A stretch of DNA of 64,000 bases from Epiperipatus broadwayi (Eukaryota > Onychophora > Udeonychophora > Euonychophora > Peripatidae), in assembly GCA_028023455.1 (NCBI GenBank), contig JAQFVV010000050.1, positions 3,164,626 through 3,228,625 of the forward strand, in the 5' to 3' direction. Position numbers and translations under genes: made by a program. Position 1 is the first letter of the stretch; the number at the start of each line of letters is the position of its first letter. This document shows, piece after piece, positions 22,640 through 34,739 of the stretch. The notes under the pieces were generated by a model that did no database searches, was not told the origin of the DNA, and worked only from the letters and a program-made list of their open reading frames with translations.

Positions 22640-24690
22640 AAAACATGCCATTACATTATTTTTTTAAAAAAAGTTAAAGTATAAATGTTTGCAAATAAAA
22701 GTTAGAATTAAAAATTTAAAACTAAAACTTTGCAAAAACATATTTATATAAATCACACAGATGGAAAATTATTAAAAGAAAACTTTATTTAAAAAAAAGT
22801 ATTTTAAAACTAAATTTTAAGCAAAAACTTAAAGATAAAATATTTAAGAATGTACAATAATGAAATTACTATCTATTGTGTTAAAACTCAAGATGGAAAT
22901 GATTGTTGGTTTTAATTACTCTAAAGTAAATGAGCCCTTGGGGCAAATTTATAATTAAAGGTCAGATAAGAGATATAAAATTTTTGGGTTACCAGCTTGT
23001 GGAAGGGCAACTAACACTCGGACCCTAATGAAAACCATCAGAACAGGAAACCATGGAAGTTGAATCCAAAGGAGGAATATAAAGGAGAAAATTCAAATTA
23101 AAAACAGTTTCAGCTTGATTTTTGAAAAGGAGGATGAAAAGTGCATCTTTTTACCCTCTTACTAATTTCAAATGAAGTAACTATTAAAATATGAATGGCA
23201 TGATTGTATATCCTGAATTATATGGGTCCCACAATAAAATAGTTCCAGGATCAAACCAGCTAAGGCAGCTTCTGGATTGATAACTATGGTATGAATAACA
23301 GACTGGTTTTTTCTGAAATTTTGAGTAATAAAGACTTCGCAGGAATTGGCACAATGAACCAGGAGCTCCTCTAATGTAAAGTATAATTATGAACTCAAAT
23401 CATTATAAACTTTTGCTAAATGAACTTTGAATAATTTCTTAAATAATTAATGCCTAACAAAATTTAAACCATAAACTCTTATCTGACCAACACGAAAGAT
23501 GAAATCAGTTATTAATATTTATTTTTATATTTTTTTATATATGTTTGCCAATTTAATTATTTCCATTTTCTTTATTAATATTTATTAATGAAATCAAAAA
23601 AATGTATTAAATTTTAAGTTGGGTGTGGATAGCTGCATGAATGTATTATGTTGATTATGTTTTAATATTTTTTATACGTGAAAATGTATATATATCAGTA
23701 AATATGACACCTCATGTTGACAGTCTAAATGTATTTACTGTTATATATATTTTAAGTTATTGTTGTCAATGTGGCACCTTATGATGAGTGCCATTGGGTT
23801 TACTTTATTGTAAATTTCCCTTAGCAATTGTTCAATTAATAACTTTATATTTAAATACATTTATGTTTATTTTAAAGGTTTTAATTTCAGGTTACTTGTT
23901 TCATAGTTAGGTCGATGCTGATGGGAGGATATATGGGTGTTTATATCAATGCAATGTGAAGCATGTTTAGCATACAGGTTAAAGCCCAATGGAATGCTTG
24001 ACCCAAAGGCATAGTCATTGCGTTGCAATGTACACAGATATATTTCCTGCAACATTGACTTCCTTAGCTTTACAGGTAGGGACTATAAGTCAGCAGATAG
24101 ACCACTCTCCCCCATATGTAGCATTTTTCTCAAATATTATATACATGATTCCTTCGCCAGACAGATGCATATTCCTGTACTGGTTGAAGATAATGTTCTT
24201 CAAATAATATCACACTGCAAATGCATATTCCTGACAGTGTGGTTTTATGTTAGCATCTTCATATTGCATTTGTTGCATCTGTATATCTGGAAGCAGGCCG
24301 TTGGGTTAGCTGCAAACCTTTAGTCTGAGATTGAATGATTGTTTTGAAAAGTTTTTAAATGAGTAATCTATATAGCAATCTATACCCAACATTATAAAAT
24401 GAACTTCTATAAATGGTCCATCTGTGTGGACTTTGTAAAATAATAATTGAAATTTAAAATTAATAATATTTAAATTATTCCTCAATTTTAAATATTTATA
24501 GGTGTGTGTTAATAAACATTTTTGTGTGTTATTACTGGCAGTGGCTTATTTTTTTTTTTTTAATATTAAAAATATATTTTTAATAAGTTTTTATTATAAA
24601 TCTTTGCATCTTCTTGACCTAGTGGCAAGGGATAATCGTCAATATAAAATAAAATTGGATCTTAACAGTAAGAATATATGCATATATTTA
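22640..24690. other. AT-rich stretch with a less AT-biased block
   Basis: At 23880-24320 base composition is less extreme, with overlapping frames of 62-101 codons on both strands and a donor-like CAGGTAGGG at 24074. No frame shows a recognisable motif. It may be a fossil element. Confidence 0.3.
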
Positions 24691-24693
24691 AGC

Positions 24694-24695
<2 letters not shown>

Positions 24696-24765
<70 letters not shown>
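24696..24765. repeat. (TA)n microsatellite
   Basis: About 35 TA units. Confidence 0.95.
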
Positions 24766-24766
<1 letters not shown>

Positions 24767-25039
24767 CTAATTTCAACAGCATGTAAATAACTTTTTATCA
24801 CTGCTCAAATATGTAACATGTAGAAATATAAACAAGGTCTGAACATTGTATAGTTATTTTAGTTACTTTAAGGAGTGCTTAGCTGTTCTCTCAGAGATCT
24901 ATTGATTTCATGCTACCCTTGAATATATCTTATATATACTTTTGTAAATTATTGATATTTGTACTTAATTTACTTGGGAATGATGATTTGCCATCTCCCC
25001 AGGTTCACATCTTTTCTTTTTACCACCCCATCTTATTAC

Positions 25040-25162
25040 AATATATATATATATATAATTAAGAGCATGCTAATGAGCTCTAAACAAGCTTTTTTTTTAT
25101 TATGATAAATGCTACTACAAGAGAAGGTATTCAAATCATCTTTATATATATATATATATATT
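25040..25162 (-). repeat. Fragment of HHR family 2 (copy D type) between TA arrays
   Basis: GAGCTCTAAACAAGCTT and ATGATAAATGCTACTACAAG are the reverse complement of the region downstream of the ribozyme at 63060-63105. TA arrays bound it on both sides. The ribozyme core itself is absent. Confidence 0.6.
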
Positions 25163-25455
25163 GTAACATAAATAAAGAGTTCAAAAGATATAACTCAGTA
25201 AATTCAAAAATTAAATGTTGATCAAAAGATATTATTAGATGGTTACAATATAACTATTACCATATAAGTGAAGGAGTTCAAATATCAAGAATTATAAGCA
25301 AATTATTAATAACCAGTATTTGACTCAGGTATATGGAAATCACGTGAAGTGAGTACACTAGTAATTCAATAAAATATAACTCAGGTATACAGGCAGTAGG
25401 TTTTATCCACTTTCATTTCTTGGTTTGATGTTAAGTGCATGTTTAAACAAATACT

Positions 25456-25560
25456 AAGTGAATATGGTCTAGCAGGGCGCCACTAGATTATCTGAATCTA
25501 GACATGGTTATATCCAATAACCTTTCACATGTACCGGGTTTGAATCCCTTCTTGGTACTT
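25456..25560 (+). repeat. tRNA-like sequence with long variable arm (SINE or pseudogene)
   Basis: A-box-like TGGTCTAGCAGGG and B-box-like GGGTTTGAATCCC. An anticodon-arm hairpin CTAGAT/ATCTAG closes a 7-nt loop, TATCTGA. A variable-arm hairpin GGTTAT/ATAACC gives a class II layout (as in Leu or Ser tRNAs). Position 33 is A, not T, and the acceptor pairing is imperfect, so it is probably a tRNA-derived SINE head or a pseudogene. Confidence 0.5.
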
Positions 25561-25564
25561 TATT

Positions 25565-28460
25565 TATAATAAAATGGAAGATTTTGCTTTTTGAGCCATA
25601 TCACTATAAGCACTAATATTTAGGTAAAAGTAAAACATCTTTAAACCAAAGTGGAGTATATTAGACATAAATCATTTCTCAGATCTTAACATAACAAATG
25701 TGTTTCAATATTTTTATAAGTTCACTAGCTCAGATTATATATAACTAATTTAGGATGGCAATTCACTCATCCTTGCATGAAATAGATGATGGGATGTGGT
25801 TATAATAATACTAAGAAATCACTAAATATTATAAAATCAATATTTATTTATGGCCTTTAAACAGTTAAACAGCTCATTAATTAAAACGTTGATGATGATG
25901 ATGATGATGATGATAATAATAACGATAATGACAAGGGTTTCAACTACAGCTCTAGGACTAAGCCTAAACATAAAACTAAATTTTATAAAGAAATTCATAA
26001 TTATTGCTTAATTTTAGCATATTTACTTATATCTTAAATAACTAATATTCAACCATTGATGATGATGAATAATCACACTTAACAAAGACTACAATTAATG
26101 AAATATATACGCCTCATTTAATAAAACAAACTAATATTTATTACTACATTTCTAACATATACATAAAAATTTCTAGATAAATATGAAAATTGACATGAAT
26201 AATAATAATAATAATTGGTTATATAACAATCCTCAGATTAATTTTAAGTTCTTCCCCCTTTCCCTTCAAATGTATTTTGTATTAAGTTGGACGTCACATT
26301 GACCATGAAAAGTATTTCAAGACAAAAAATATTATCTGCTCATTAACACACATACTTTAAAAAATCCAACATGTAAATAGAATAAAAAAAAATGTTAGTA
26401 AAATTGAAAGAGCAAGTTTTTAGAAAAGAGTCTTAAATTATTTTCTCCCCCTCCCTTCCAAGCGCTGAAATCTATACTGAACTTGAAACAAAATAATCTA
26501 ATATTCTAATACTACTCATTATTCCTCATTCAATCGCAATTATACACATATAAAATATCATTATGTATGTGCGTGTTTTATCCCATGATAACAAAATATT
26601 ATTAAAAACCAAAATAATAATAATATATCAGTTAAAACTAAAATCATAATACCATAAAAAAAAATTGTTTTACACATTAATATTTTTCACAACTGTAAAA
26701 TTAATAAACAAATAATTTTCATACATTCAAGATCATTTATGAAGCTCAAAGTTATTATTAGTAAGACATTCTTGTTTTAATCGATCTGAATAGTCTTTAA
26801 AAGTTCTTTAAATAAAAATATACCACTTTATTGCTAAAATGTTTATTAAGACTGATATCATAAAGAAAATAGATATAAAAAGTCATATTACCGATCTTTT
26901 GTTTGTGGCGAATTTCCAAGGGTTCAAACTTGTCTATATTTCTGCAGCTACTATGTGGGAACAATCTCTTTCTTGAGGTGTATAACTATTTAATGATGAT
27001 GACTCTATTGAGGTTATTTGCTTTAGTGGACAATTTGGAAATCATTATATTAATTTTTCTTCTCTTCCTGTCAAGCATGTGGATGAAATACAGCAGTTGT
27101 TTTCACATTTATAAATTTTCTTGAGTTTAAAATCAGTTGTTGGAACAATTAATTGGACTTGATGATTAATATTTATCAGTAGATTAATTCATCTTCTTTG
27201 AATGCAGGTGAATGCTTTCTTCCTTCTATTAAAAACATCTTATTTATCTGGTCAGTTGAAAGGTGTAGAATATTATTTTAGACACATCTTTCCTTTCCTA
27301 TGTGATGTGCAGCTTCCCCAGATGGTCCAGGAACCGATGGAACATACATATAATTTTTCTAGCAAGCCATTTTTTTATATTTTCAACATTCAAATTTGAT
27401 AGTTTAATAATCTGAATCAATCACAATAATAATCTCAAGACAGCTTTTTATATCCAATTTTTAGCTACCTTAACCAATCAGAGATAGCATCACTTGCTAT
27501 TTTTGGACAAATTTGTTTTAATTAGATCTCTAATTTATTTTCAACCAAAGTATTTTTCAACTGAAAAGTTTAATCCTTTTTCCAGACACTTTTGTTTTAA
27601 AAAAAAAATAGACTCAATTCTTATTTCCTTTCTTTTGTTTTTTTTTCTTTTTTAACATCCAGGTAACACTTCAACATCCAGGTAACACTTCAAATCTTTG
27701 AGCTTCCTTCTTTAGATCTTGATAAGACAAATTCAATTTTTAGAGTTCTGACTCATTATGAGCTTTCAAAGTGACAATCATTTACAAAAAAAAATTACTA
27801 CAAAGATCGATATCTGATTAAACAGATTTCCTCTTTTAACAAAAAAAAATTGTACAAAAAAAATAATTTGACAGATTTAATACTTCCTTTTCTTTCAATA
27901 TTTAAGAAATGTAAATTTTTGTATGTAATGTACACACATCCTTCATTCTTTCAAATCATTCATGAACTAACCTTAAATAATATGATTGCTAGCTTAGGAA
28001 TTATAACCCAATTATTTAATTAAATCTGTAACTTTTAAATCCCACTTATAATTAAAGAAAAGCAAAATAGAAGTATAGAATAAAATGTTAGAATTGATCA
28101 AGCATAGCTTAGTTTTAAAGAAAGTTAAAATGTTGAATATTTGAAATATAAAACAAATAAATAATTTACTCATACATTGCCTATATGTATGCATTATAAC
28201 TTTGCTTTTTAACAGAAAATTTAAATATTAAATAGTTTAAATGTGTGTATTACCTTTCTATCAACACACAAACAAGTAAAGCATGTAATTGTGGACCCAT
28301 TCTTTCCGTTTAAAGCTTTTGAAATTTTGATCTGGAAGGGTTTGAACTTGGATGCCCTACAGCTTCTTTTATGATTATATAAAATTGTGATGATGATTTT
28401 TGGTTTACCTTTTCTACATGCACATTACTATAAATTTGGCTAGTGACCAAATTGTAATGG
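25565..28460. other. AT-rich stretch, no gene seen
   Basis: Contains a GATGAT run at 25889-25914 and short AAT runs. A tandem AACACTTCAACATCCAGGT duplication lies at 27662-27690. Frames of 60-73 codons are low complexity and unsupported. Confidence 0.3.
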
Positions 28461-28461
28461 C

Positions 28462-28464
<3 letters not shown>

Positions 28465-28501
<37 letters not shown>

Positions 28502-28560
28502 GATATATATATAATATATGTATATATTATAATTATGTATATATATATATATATATACAT
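28465..28560. repeat. TA microsatellite with palindromic flank
   Basis: TA runs broken by AATATATG and TATTATAATTATG; ATAATTATG on one side mirrors CATAATTAT on the other. Confidence 0.85.
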
Positions 28561-28564
28561 AATT

Positions 28565-28860
28565 ATAAGGAATTTGAACTTTCAAACATATTACATCTTT
28601 CCATTTATCTTATACAACTGATACACATGATCATGTACATGTGAAAAAAATAAATGATCATTTTCTCCAACAGATATATACAATCAGTACTCAATTTATA
28701 TTAAAATAGCAAATCTTCAAACTTTAATGGACAAACTTCAATCTTCTCCACTCTCCAACTCTTCAGCCATCCATATCATTGAAAATCTGAGGATGAAATT
28801 CTCAAAGCCCTTGTTGATGCCAATATTACTCTCATATCCATGTTGACCTTAAGTCAATCC
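28565..28860 (-). repeat. HHR family 1 fragment, ribozyme lost
   Basis: AAACTTTAATGGACA, CCACTCTCCAACTC and CCATGTTGACC...AAGTCAAT match 9130-9260 of the tandem. ATACACATGATCATG echoes the family box. The stretch that should hold CTGATGA and GAAA is deleted. Confidence 0.65.
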
Positions 28861-28911
28861 CTTATAATTACATTGTTTAGTATAGACAATATACATGTAT
28901 TTAAATATTAC

Positions 28912-29835
28912 ATATACTAACCTGTTTGATGTGCTATTACTAACAGTTGAATGTATTTGGAATATTTAAATAAAGTTAAATTTTTCTAAAGACATTCAAT
29001 ACTCATCTTAGATGATGGAAATAGTCCAATATAATAATACAATTAAAACACCATCATCACAAAACTTCAGGAAAGCATCTTATCCAATTATAGATCTCTA
29101 TTGTATTCAATAATTATCAATATTTTCCCAATGAAAATTATCAATAATGTTGACTTTGTAATGAAGGAATAGTTTTCCTTTTATCAGACTGAATGAATGG
29201 GTGTTGATAAAAGAAAAGAAAAATTGTATTTTCAAATAATTATGGGTAATGTATTTAAATGAGAATATTCTGAAATTGTTATATATAAGGAGGGGGATGA
29301 AATAACCGAAATAAAAAATTGTTTATTTATCTTTATTTGTTATAAGTTAAAATACTGATCATTTAATACAAGTCACTCTTCTAAGTGTTTTTCACTTTTC
29401 AAAGTAGTCTATTGTTGTGTGTGCTTCTGCTGTTATGTATCTCTTGTGGGGACGCTTTTTCATCACTCTTTCAAATTACATTACCATGTCAATTTGTGGT
29501 ACCACATAGCACTTTTTTTTTGTAAGTGTGTTTCATGTATTTGGAGATTTTTTTGTAATGGCAGAAAAGTTGAAATAATGTGAAATTGTGTTTCCTTTTA
29601 GAGAAACAGCTGAGAAAACAGTTATAATACTTGAAACAGATTATAAGAAAGCTGTTTTAGGAAAAAAATAAGTTTACAAGTGATTTAATAAAATGATCAA
29701 ATTACCCATGTTCCAAAATAGCATAGCAAGTGAAGTACAATGAAGATTAATAAACAATTATCATCATTGAAGCATCCAAGACCACTCTGAGCTATTTTTA
29801 CAACACCTATCTTTTGAAATATTTAATTCATAATG
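28912..29835 (+). repeat. Dispersed repeat R1, second copy
   Basis: The two ends match 19193-19420 and 19660-19755. The interior (29164-29737) differs, is longer, and is bounded by ATGAAG on both sides, so a foreign insert with a 6-bp duplication is possible. Confidence 0.6.
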
Positions 29836-29844
29836 CTGATATTT

Positions 29845-31120
29845 TTTATTGATGCAAATGGCATGTTTTTTTTCAAAATTAGTTCCTACTGGTCAGCCAT
29901 TTTATATACAAGTTCTGAAATGTTTGTGTGATGCAGTAAAATGGAAATGTCTCATTTTATTTAAAGTGAGGAGTGTAAACTTCACCACAACAATGTGTTT
30001 ATACTAGCTTGTGTATTAATCATATTTGCTCAATCTCTGACCATGTGACTATTTATTAAAAAAATGCAATTGTTCTAGGTTAAGTGCTTTTTAACTAAGT
30101 TGATTTAAATGGATAACTCCATTCATTCACGATTTCCATCTAAACATCAATTAAAAAAATTGTATTACTATATACATGTATGTCTGGGTTAAAGAGCACT
30201 TTACATATCCAGGACAGGTCAGCAAATAGTAATGCAGACAAAGCAAGAATTACTTTTCACTAGAATGAATAATTTAAAAATTGTAATGGATACTGAATTT
30301 CCATTGTAGTAGCAATAGCAGCAGTGAATTGTATTTGTGTATGCACTTGTAATACTTACAGTAATCACATTATCATGTTGCATTTATAATTAATTGTTGT
30401 AATAATTATCATGCTGTATTTATAATTAATTGTTGTAATAATTAGTACCTTTTAGTCAGTGCATTAAGTAAAACTTGAAGACTATTAAAATGGAGACATT
30501 TTATTAGTATTGACAACCTCATCTGATAAATTCGACCTATGAGTCGAAACCCAGTTTTGTAGTCACTCTTGTGAAAGATCTTTCCATAAGATATTTAAAA
30601 TGAACAAAAACTAGTATGTAATGATGGGAAATGCAGTATAATCATCATGAACATGGAGTTTCAGGTGTTTAGTGTGTTTAGCTGACTTGATTAAAAAATT
30701 CAATACATTTAGCTCATCTAATTCAAATGTTTGATACATTTATCTAACCTGAAACAGATATTTGATACATGTAGATCACATGATGAGCAAAAATGCATGC
30801 ATAATGAGGAAAAGAGTCATCTGAGTTTTTGCAGTACAGTGGAATTGAAATTAGAAATATCATTCCCTATCTTGCTTGAGAATGTAATAAAAAAATATTG
30901 AACTATCAATGTAATAATAGAAATTCTAATGTCTTCTACTTTTAGCTCACCAAAGAATGAAGACTGTTAACAAAATGCATTTAAAGTGAGATAGATTGTT
31001 TTGAATTTATGTTTTGATGGGCGGTTGTGATATGATGAAATTGAGATAAAAAGTGCACTAATAAAAAATATTTCATATAAATTAAACCATAAGTGTACAA
31101 AACTAATCTGATAATCACAT
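29845..31120. other. AT-rich stretch, no gene seen
   Basis: A local tandem at 30375-30440 repeats ATTTATAATTAATTGTTG. No exon supported. Confidence 0.3.
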
Positions 31121-31130
31121 AACATTCCAA

Positions 31131-31454
31131 TCAATGCTTAAAATTAACCAATAAAATGTCAGCAATCTGTTACCAAAGCAACACTCAAATAATAAATGGA
31201 TATCCACCTATTATCAGGATCACAAATCTTGGACAGATCTTAAATGACAGTAATTGCTTCAAAACAGACTGAGATTCCAACTTCCTCTTAGTTTAAAATA
31301 AACTTCATTAGACAGGCCAGATTAAACTGTTTAAATGTAGATTAATAAATACTATTTTTACCTTTTAAACAATTAACATGTGATTTCCATTTATTATCTG
31401 AGTGTAACTCTGGTAACAGACTGCTGACATTCTATTGGTTAATTTTAATCATTG
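31131..31454. repeat. Inverted repeat element
   Basis: The left arm (31131-31205) contains TTAACCAATA and GTCAGCAATCTGTTACC. The right arm (31383-31454) contains the complements GGTAACAGACTGCTGAC and TATTGGTTAA. A third, weaker copy of the same arm lies at 31650-31740. Confidence 0.65.
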
Positions 31455-31759
31455 ACTGGTGGGTGATGTTGATTTACTTGTGATAACCAAAATACAAACT
31501 TGCAGCTTATTATATTTAAATCATTGGACTACTTTGTGTAAAAAGTTGTAAAAATGATTATTTGTTAATCTAACTTTTAGCAGTTTAACCTAGCCTCTCA
31601 TCATTCTGTTTAAATCAATTGCCACCATTCCTGTTTAAGAAGTTAGATTCTGATAATAGGTAGATTTCCATTCTTTATTGGAGTGTTGCTGTAACAAACA
31701 ACTGATATTCTGCTGTTTAAGTACTGATTATGATTGATATGATATATTTATATATTTTA

Positions 31760-33625
31760 CCTGTCTAATAGTACATTGATAAAACTTCACCTTCTATGAC
31801 CTAGGGTTTAAACCAGGGAAAAGTAAAAACTTGATGTTTGTGAATTATCAGGTAAAATAATGGTGGGAAAATAATTCAAACTGGCACCATTTAACAGTTG
31901 ATCAGTCTGCCAGCAGCCTTGATGCAAGAGGAGTGTAGCTTTCTTTTGATGACTATCTTTAGATAAGTTTTATACTTATGATGATTTACAACTTTTCTCA
32001 ACATTTTTTCATCAAAAATATCAAATACCTTACATTTATATGGATGTATGTATTTTTTTTTCATAAAAATGATAAAATCATGTATTTATTTATTCTAGTT
32101 GTAATTTATATCTGAACATTTTGAATACTTAGAACAGAAATGCTAAATACTTATTAAATAATTCCACTTCATGAGCAATGCTTTTGACTACCAAGGTTAG
32201 ACTCACACCATTCCTACATTGCGGAAGGGATATGTTTATAAATAGCTGTAGTGTTTAAATAAAATCAGTTGTTTGTTGAAAATTCTTCTGTTTTTGGGGT
32301 GTTTTATTCTGATAACATTTTTTTGGCATTTTTTCTTATATAAGCATGACTAAAAAAAATGTTTCAATTGAATATTTATGCCATGGAAAAAGAATATTCA
32401 AAAGTATAGCTTTTGTGATATTTTATGCTGGGGGAACAATTACTAAATTAAATCCATAAATTAACATAGTATAAAGTTATACTGTCCATCAGTGTATATA
32501 TCATCTTTTACTACACTGGGCATAATTTACTTTATCATAGGCCACAAATTTGCTACGGTCATTAAGTATTATTAAAAATATTTTTCCTACATTTATCATA
32601 TCATTAATATAAAAAGTTTCAATATGTTTTCTGCTTTATATTGTGAATATTTTTATATTAATATAAATAATATATTATCTAGGTTAATTCATGTATCATT
32701 AATAGTATTATTCCAGCTGCATTACACCTGTCATCACCATGGCAACTTCTATATTTTGAAGGTATCTGATAGCCATCAGGTAGTAATAAAATAATTAATA
32801 ACATGCTCAGAAATTTATATATAACAATATTTATTTAACAATAGTAACAATGATGTAAAAAGCAATAATAATGTGATAGTCCATAAATTCAAATAAGCTA
32901 TCATTTATCCTTGAATGGAAACAGATAATATTCACACAAGTACTCAGTGGAATTCACATATGTATTCCCAATTTAAAGGTCTCTAACACATACACATATA
33001 TCAATTAGCAAATACTTACAGTCCTTTTAGAAAGAAGTATTGTTCAGCAATTTAAATATGTTTAATGGACACTATACTATTTCCGTATTCAAACAAAAGT
33101 TAGCATTTGACTGCTTTCTTGGCCCACATAATTTAAACTTTTACTCAATCATAATTCCACTATTACTTCTCACATGCTGTTTGTTTAACTTCAATTAATT
33201 AAGCTTCTTCAGTAACCATTTTTATCTAAAATCACTTTGATGGCATGTGGATTTGTTTATTTATTTTGCTCATTTGCATTTATTTGCATAAAATTATTAT
33301 TCAATTAAGTTTGATATTGTAGTGATTTGTTTTTTAGACTTTCTAGAGTAGTTTTAAAAGAAAAATATTTTATAAGTGAAATAATCTGTACATATTTATA
33401 AAATTAAATAATCTTTATTTACACATATGTTTTATATGCACAGACATTCGAGCAACAAATGTTGCAGGTGATGAAAACATGGGTGTATAAATTATTAAAA
33501 GTTTAAACAATAAAAACAATAACATAAAATTTTACAACATAAAAATGGGAATGAAATGATAGTAAATAAGAAAATCAGCACAAAAACAATTTACTGGACT
33601 TTAAAATAATACATGTATTTATAAT
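31760..33625. other. AT-rich stretch, no gene seen
   Basis: No convincing exon. A 24-nt splice-bounded piece at 33446-33469 (before GTGATG) is too short to judge. Confidence 0.25.
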
Positions 33626-33629
33626 GTTG

Positions 33630-33759
33630 AATAGATTGTTTAAACAGTAGCTGCTGTTATATTAAATGAGACATACTCCCTTTACTCATCTGACAATACA
33701 GAAATAAGAAAGTGGTTGCTATTTACTTATTAACAGCATTACTGTTTAAACAATCTATT
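33630..33759. repeat. Short inverted repeat
   Basis: AATAGATTGTTTAAACAGTA on the left is mirrored by TACTGTTTAAACAATCTATT on the right, about 70 bp apart; CAGC/GCTG extends the pairing. Confidence 0.7.
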
Positions 33760-33846
33760 TGACATTATATATTTTTCCATAGTGATTGTTTTATTATATA
33801 TATATTAGGTTAATGGAGAAAAACTTGTTTAGCCTTTGAATAATTG

Positions 33847-34203
33847 TCAATTAGTAATAATTGATAATTTTCTGGCAAGAGCAAAAGACAAAAGTTCTCT
33901 CTGTTTACATGGATATAATCTTCTATTTTTATTATAATAACAGTCCATGAAAATATCTTCATTCAATATACACTTTATATATATATAAACCACTATAATT
34001 TCAAAATGAATAAATCTGTAGAAAAAAATGTTCAATTTTTTTATTGATGATATCATTTGCAGTATTGAGTTTAATATTGCTAAAGAAACAATAACAAACG
34101 CCAAAAGATTATAATCAGAAATGACAAATATAAATTGGAATATCAAAACTTCTGTTACATTTCGATATAGTATATTTTTAGTTATCAGATTGTAAACAAG
34201 CAA
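33847..34203 (-). CDS. Unrecognised 118-codon ORF (doubtful)
   Basis: The longest non-repeat open frame on this strand in the region. It is rich in I, L, F and Y with two hydrophobic stretches (about residues 15-50 and 65-80), then a basic tail. There is no homology I recognise, no promoter, no splice signals and no neighbour. In DNA this AT-rich such a frame is unusual, because stop codons are AT-rich, but it could still be chance or a decayed exon. Confidence 0.12.
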   Translation of the reverse strand: MLVYNLITKNILYRNVTEVLIFQFIFVISDYNLLAFVIVSLAILNSILQMISSIKKLNIFFYRFIHFEIIVVYIYIKCILNEDIFMDCYYNKNRRLYPCKQRELLSFALARKLSIITN

Positions 34204-34739
34204 ACAAATTTTATTTATGGTTATTTTTATTTTTTTTTAAGGAAAAAAAAACCCACATGGAATTGTTTTGATTTTAATAATTTTATATAATTTATTTATA
34301 ACTACTTAAAAATGTCAATAATTCATTTAAAAGTAATGTCATGTAAAATATTTAGTTTTGTTTTTATTTGGATTCACAATGAAAAGTTTCCTATCTCTTT
34401 GGATACTCTATTTGGGTGTTATTTGGTGAAATGTTGATATAATTGAAGCTGTTATTGTATAGCATTTTAATACAAGTATTAAAAGCCAGTAAGTTTTTTA
34501 CTTTATTTTTTTAGCTTGTCAAAATTAATGACAAAATAAAATTAAAATGTTGCTTCTAGAATTAGATTCTTTTTTTTGTTTTTTTTTTACAAAGTAGGTG
34601 GTTTTATTCTTTTTTCCAAGTAAATGTATTTTTGAAATCTTTTAAAAAAATTAGAATTATGGTCAATAGAGGGCAGCACAACAAAATCTTTTTTCTTTTA
34701 AACCAATGTTTATTGATTATATAAAAAAAAAAAAAACAA

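Noticed and set aside
29290-29530. Possible mariner transposase fragment (minus strand, AAAGTAGTCT block)
   Set aside because: Only a short resemblance; no D,D,D motif or terminal repeats seen.
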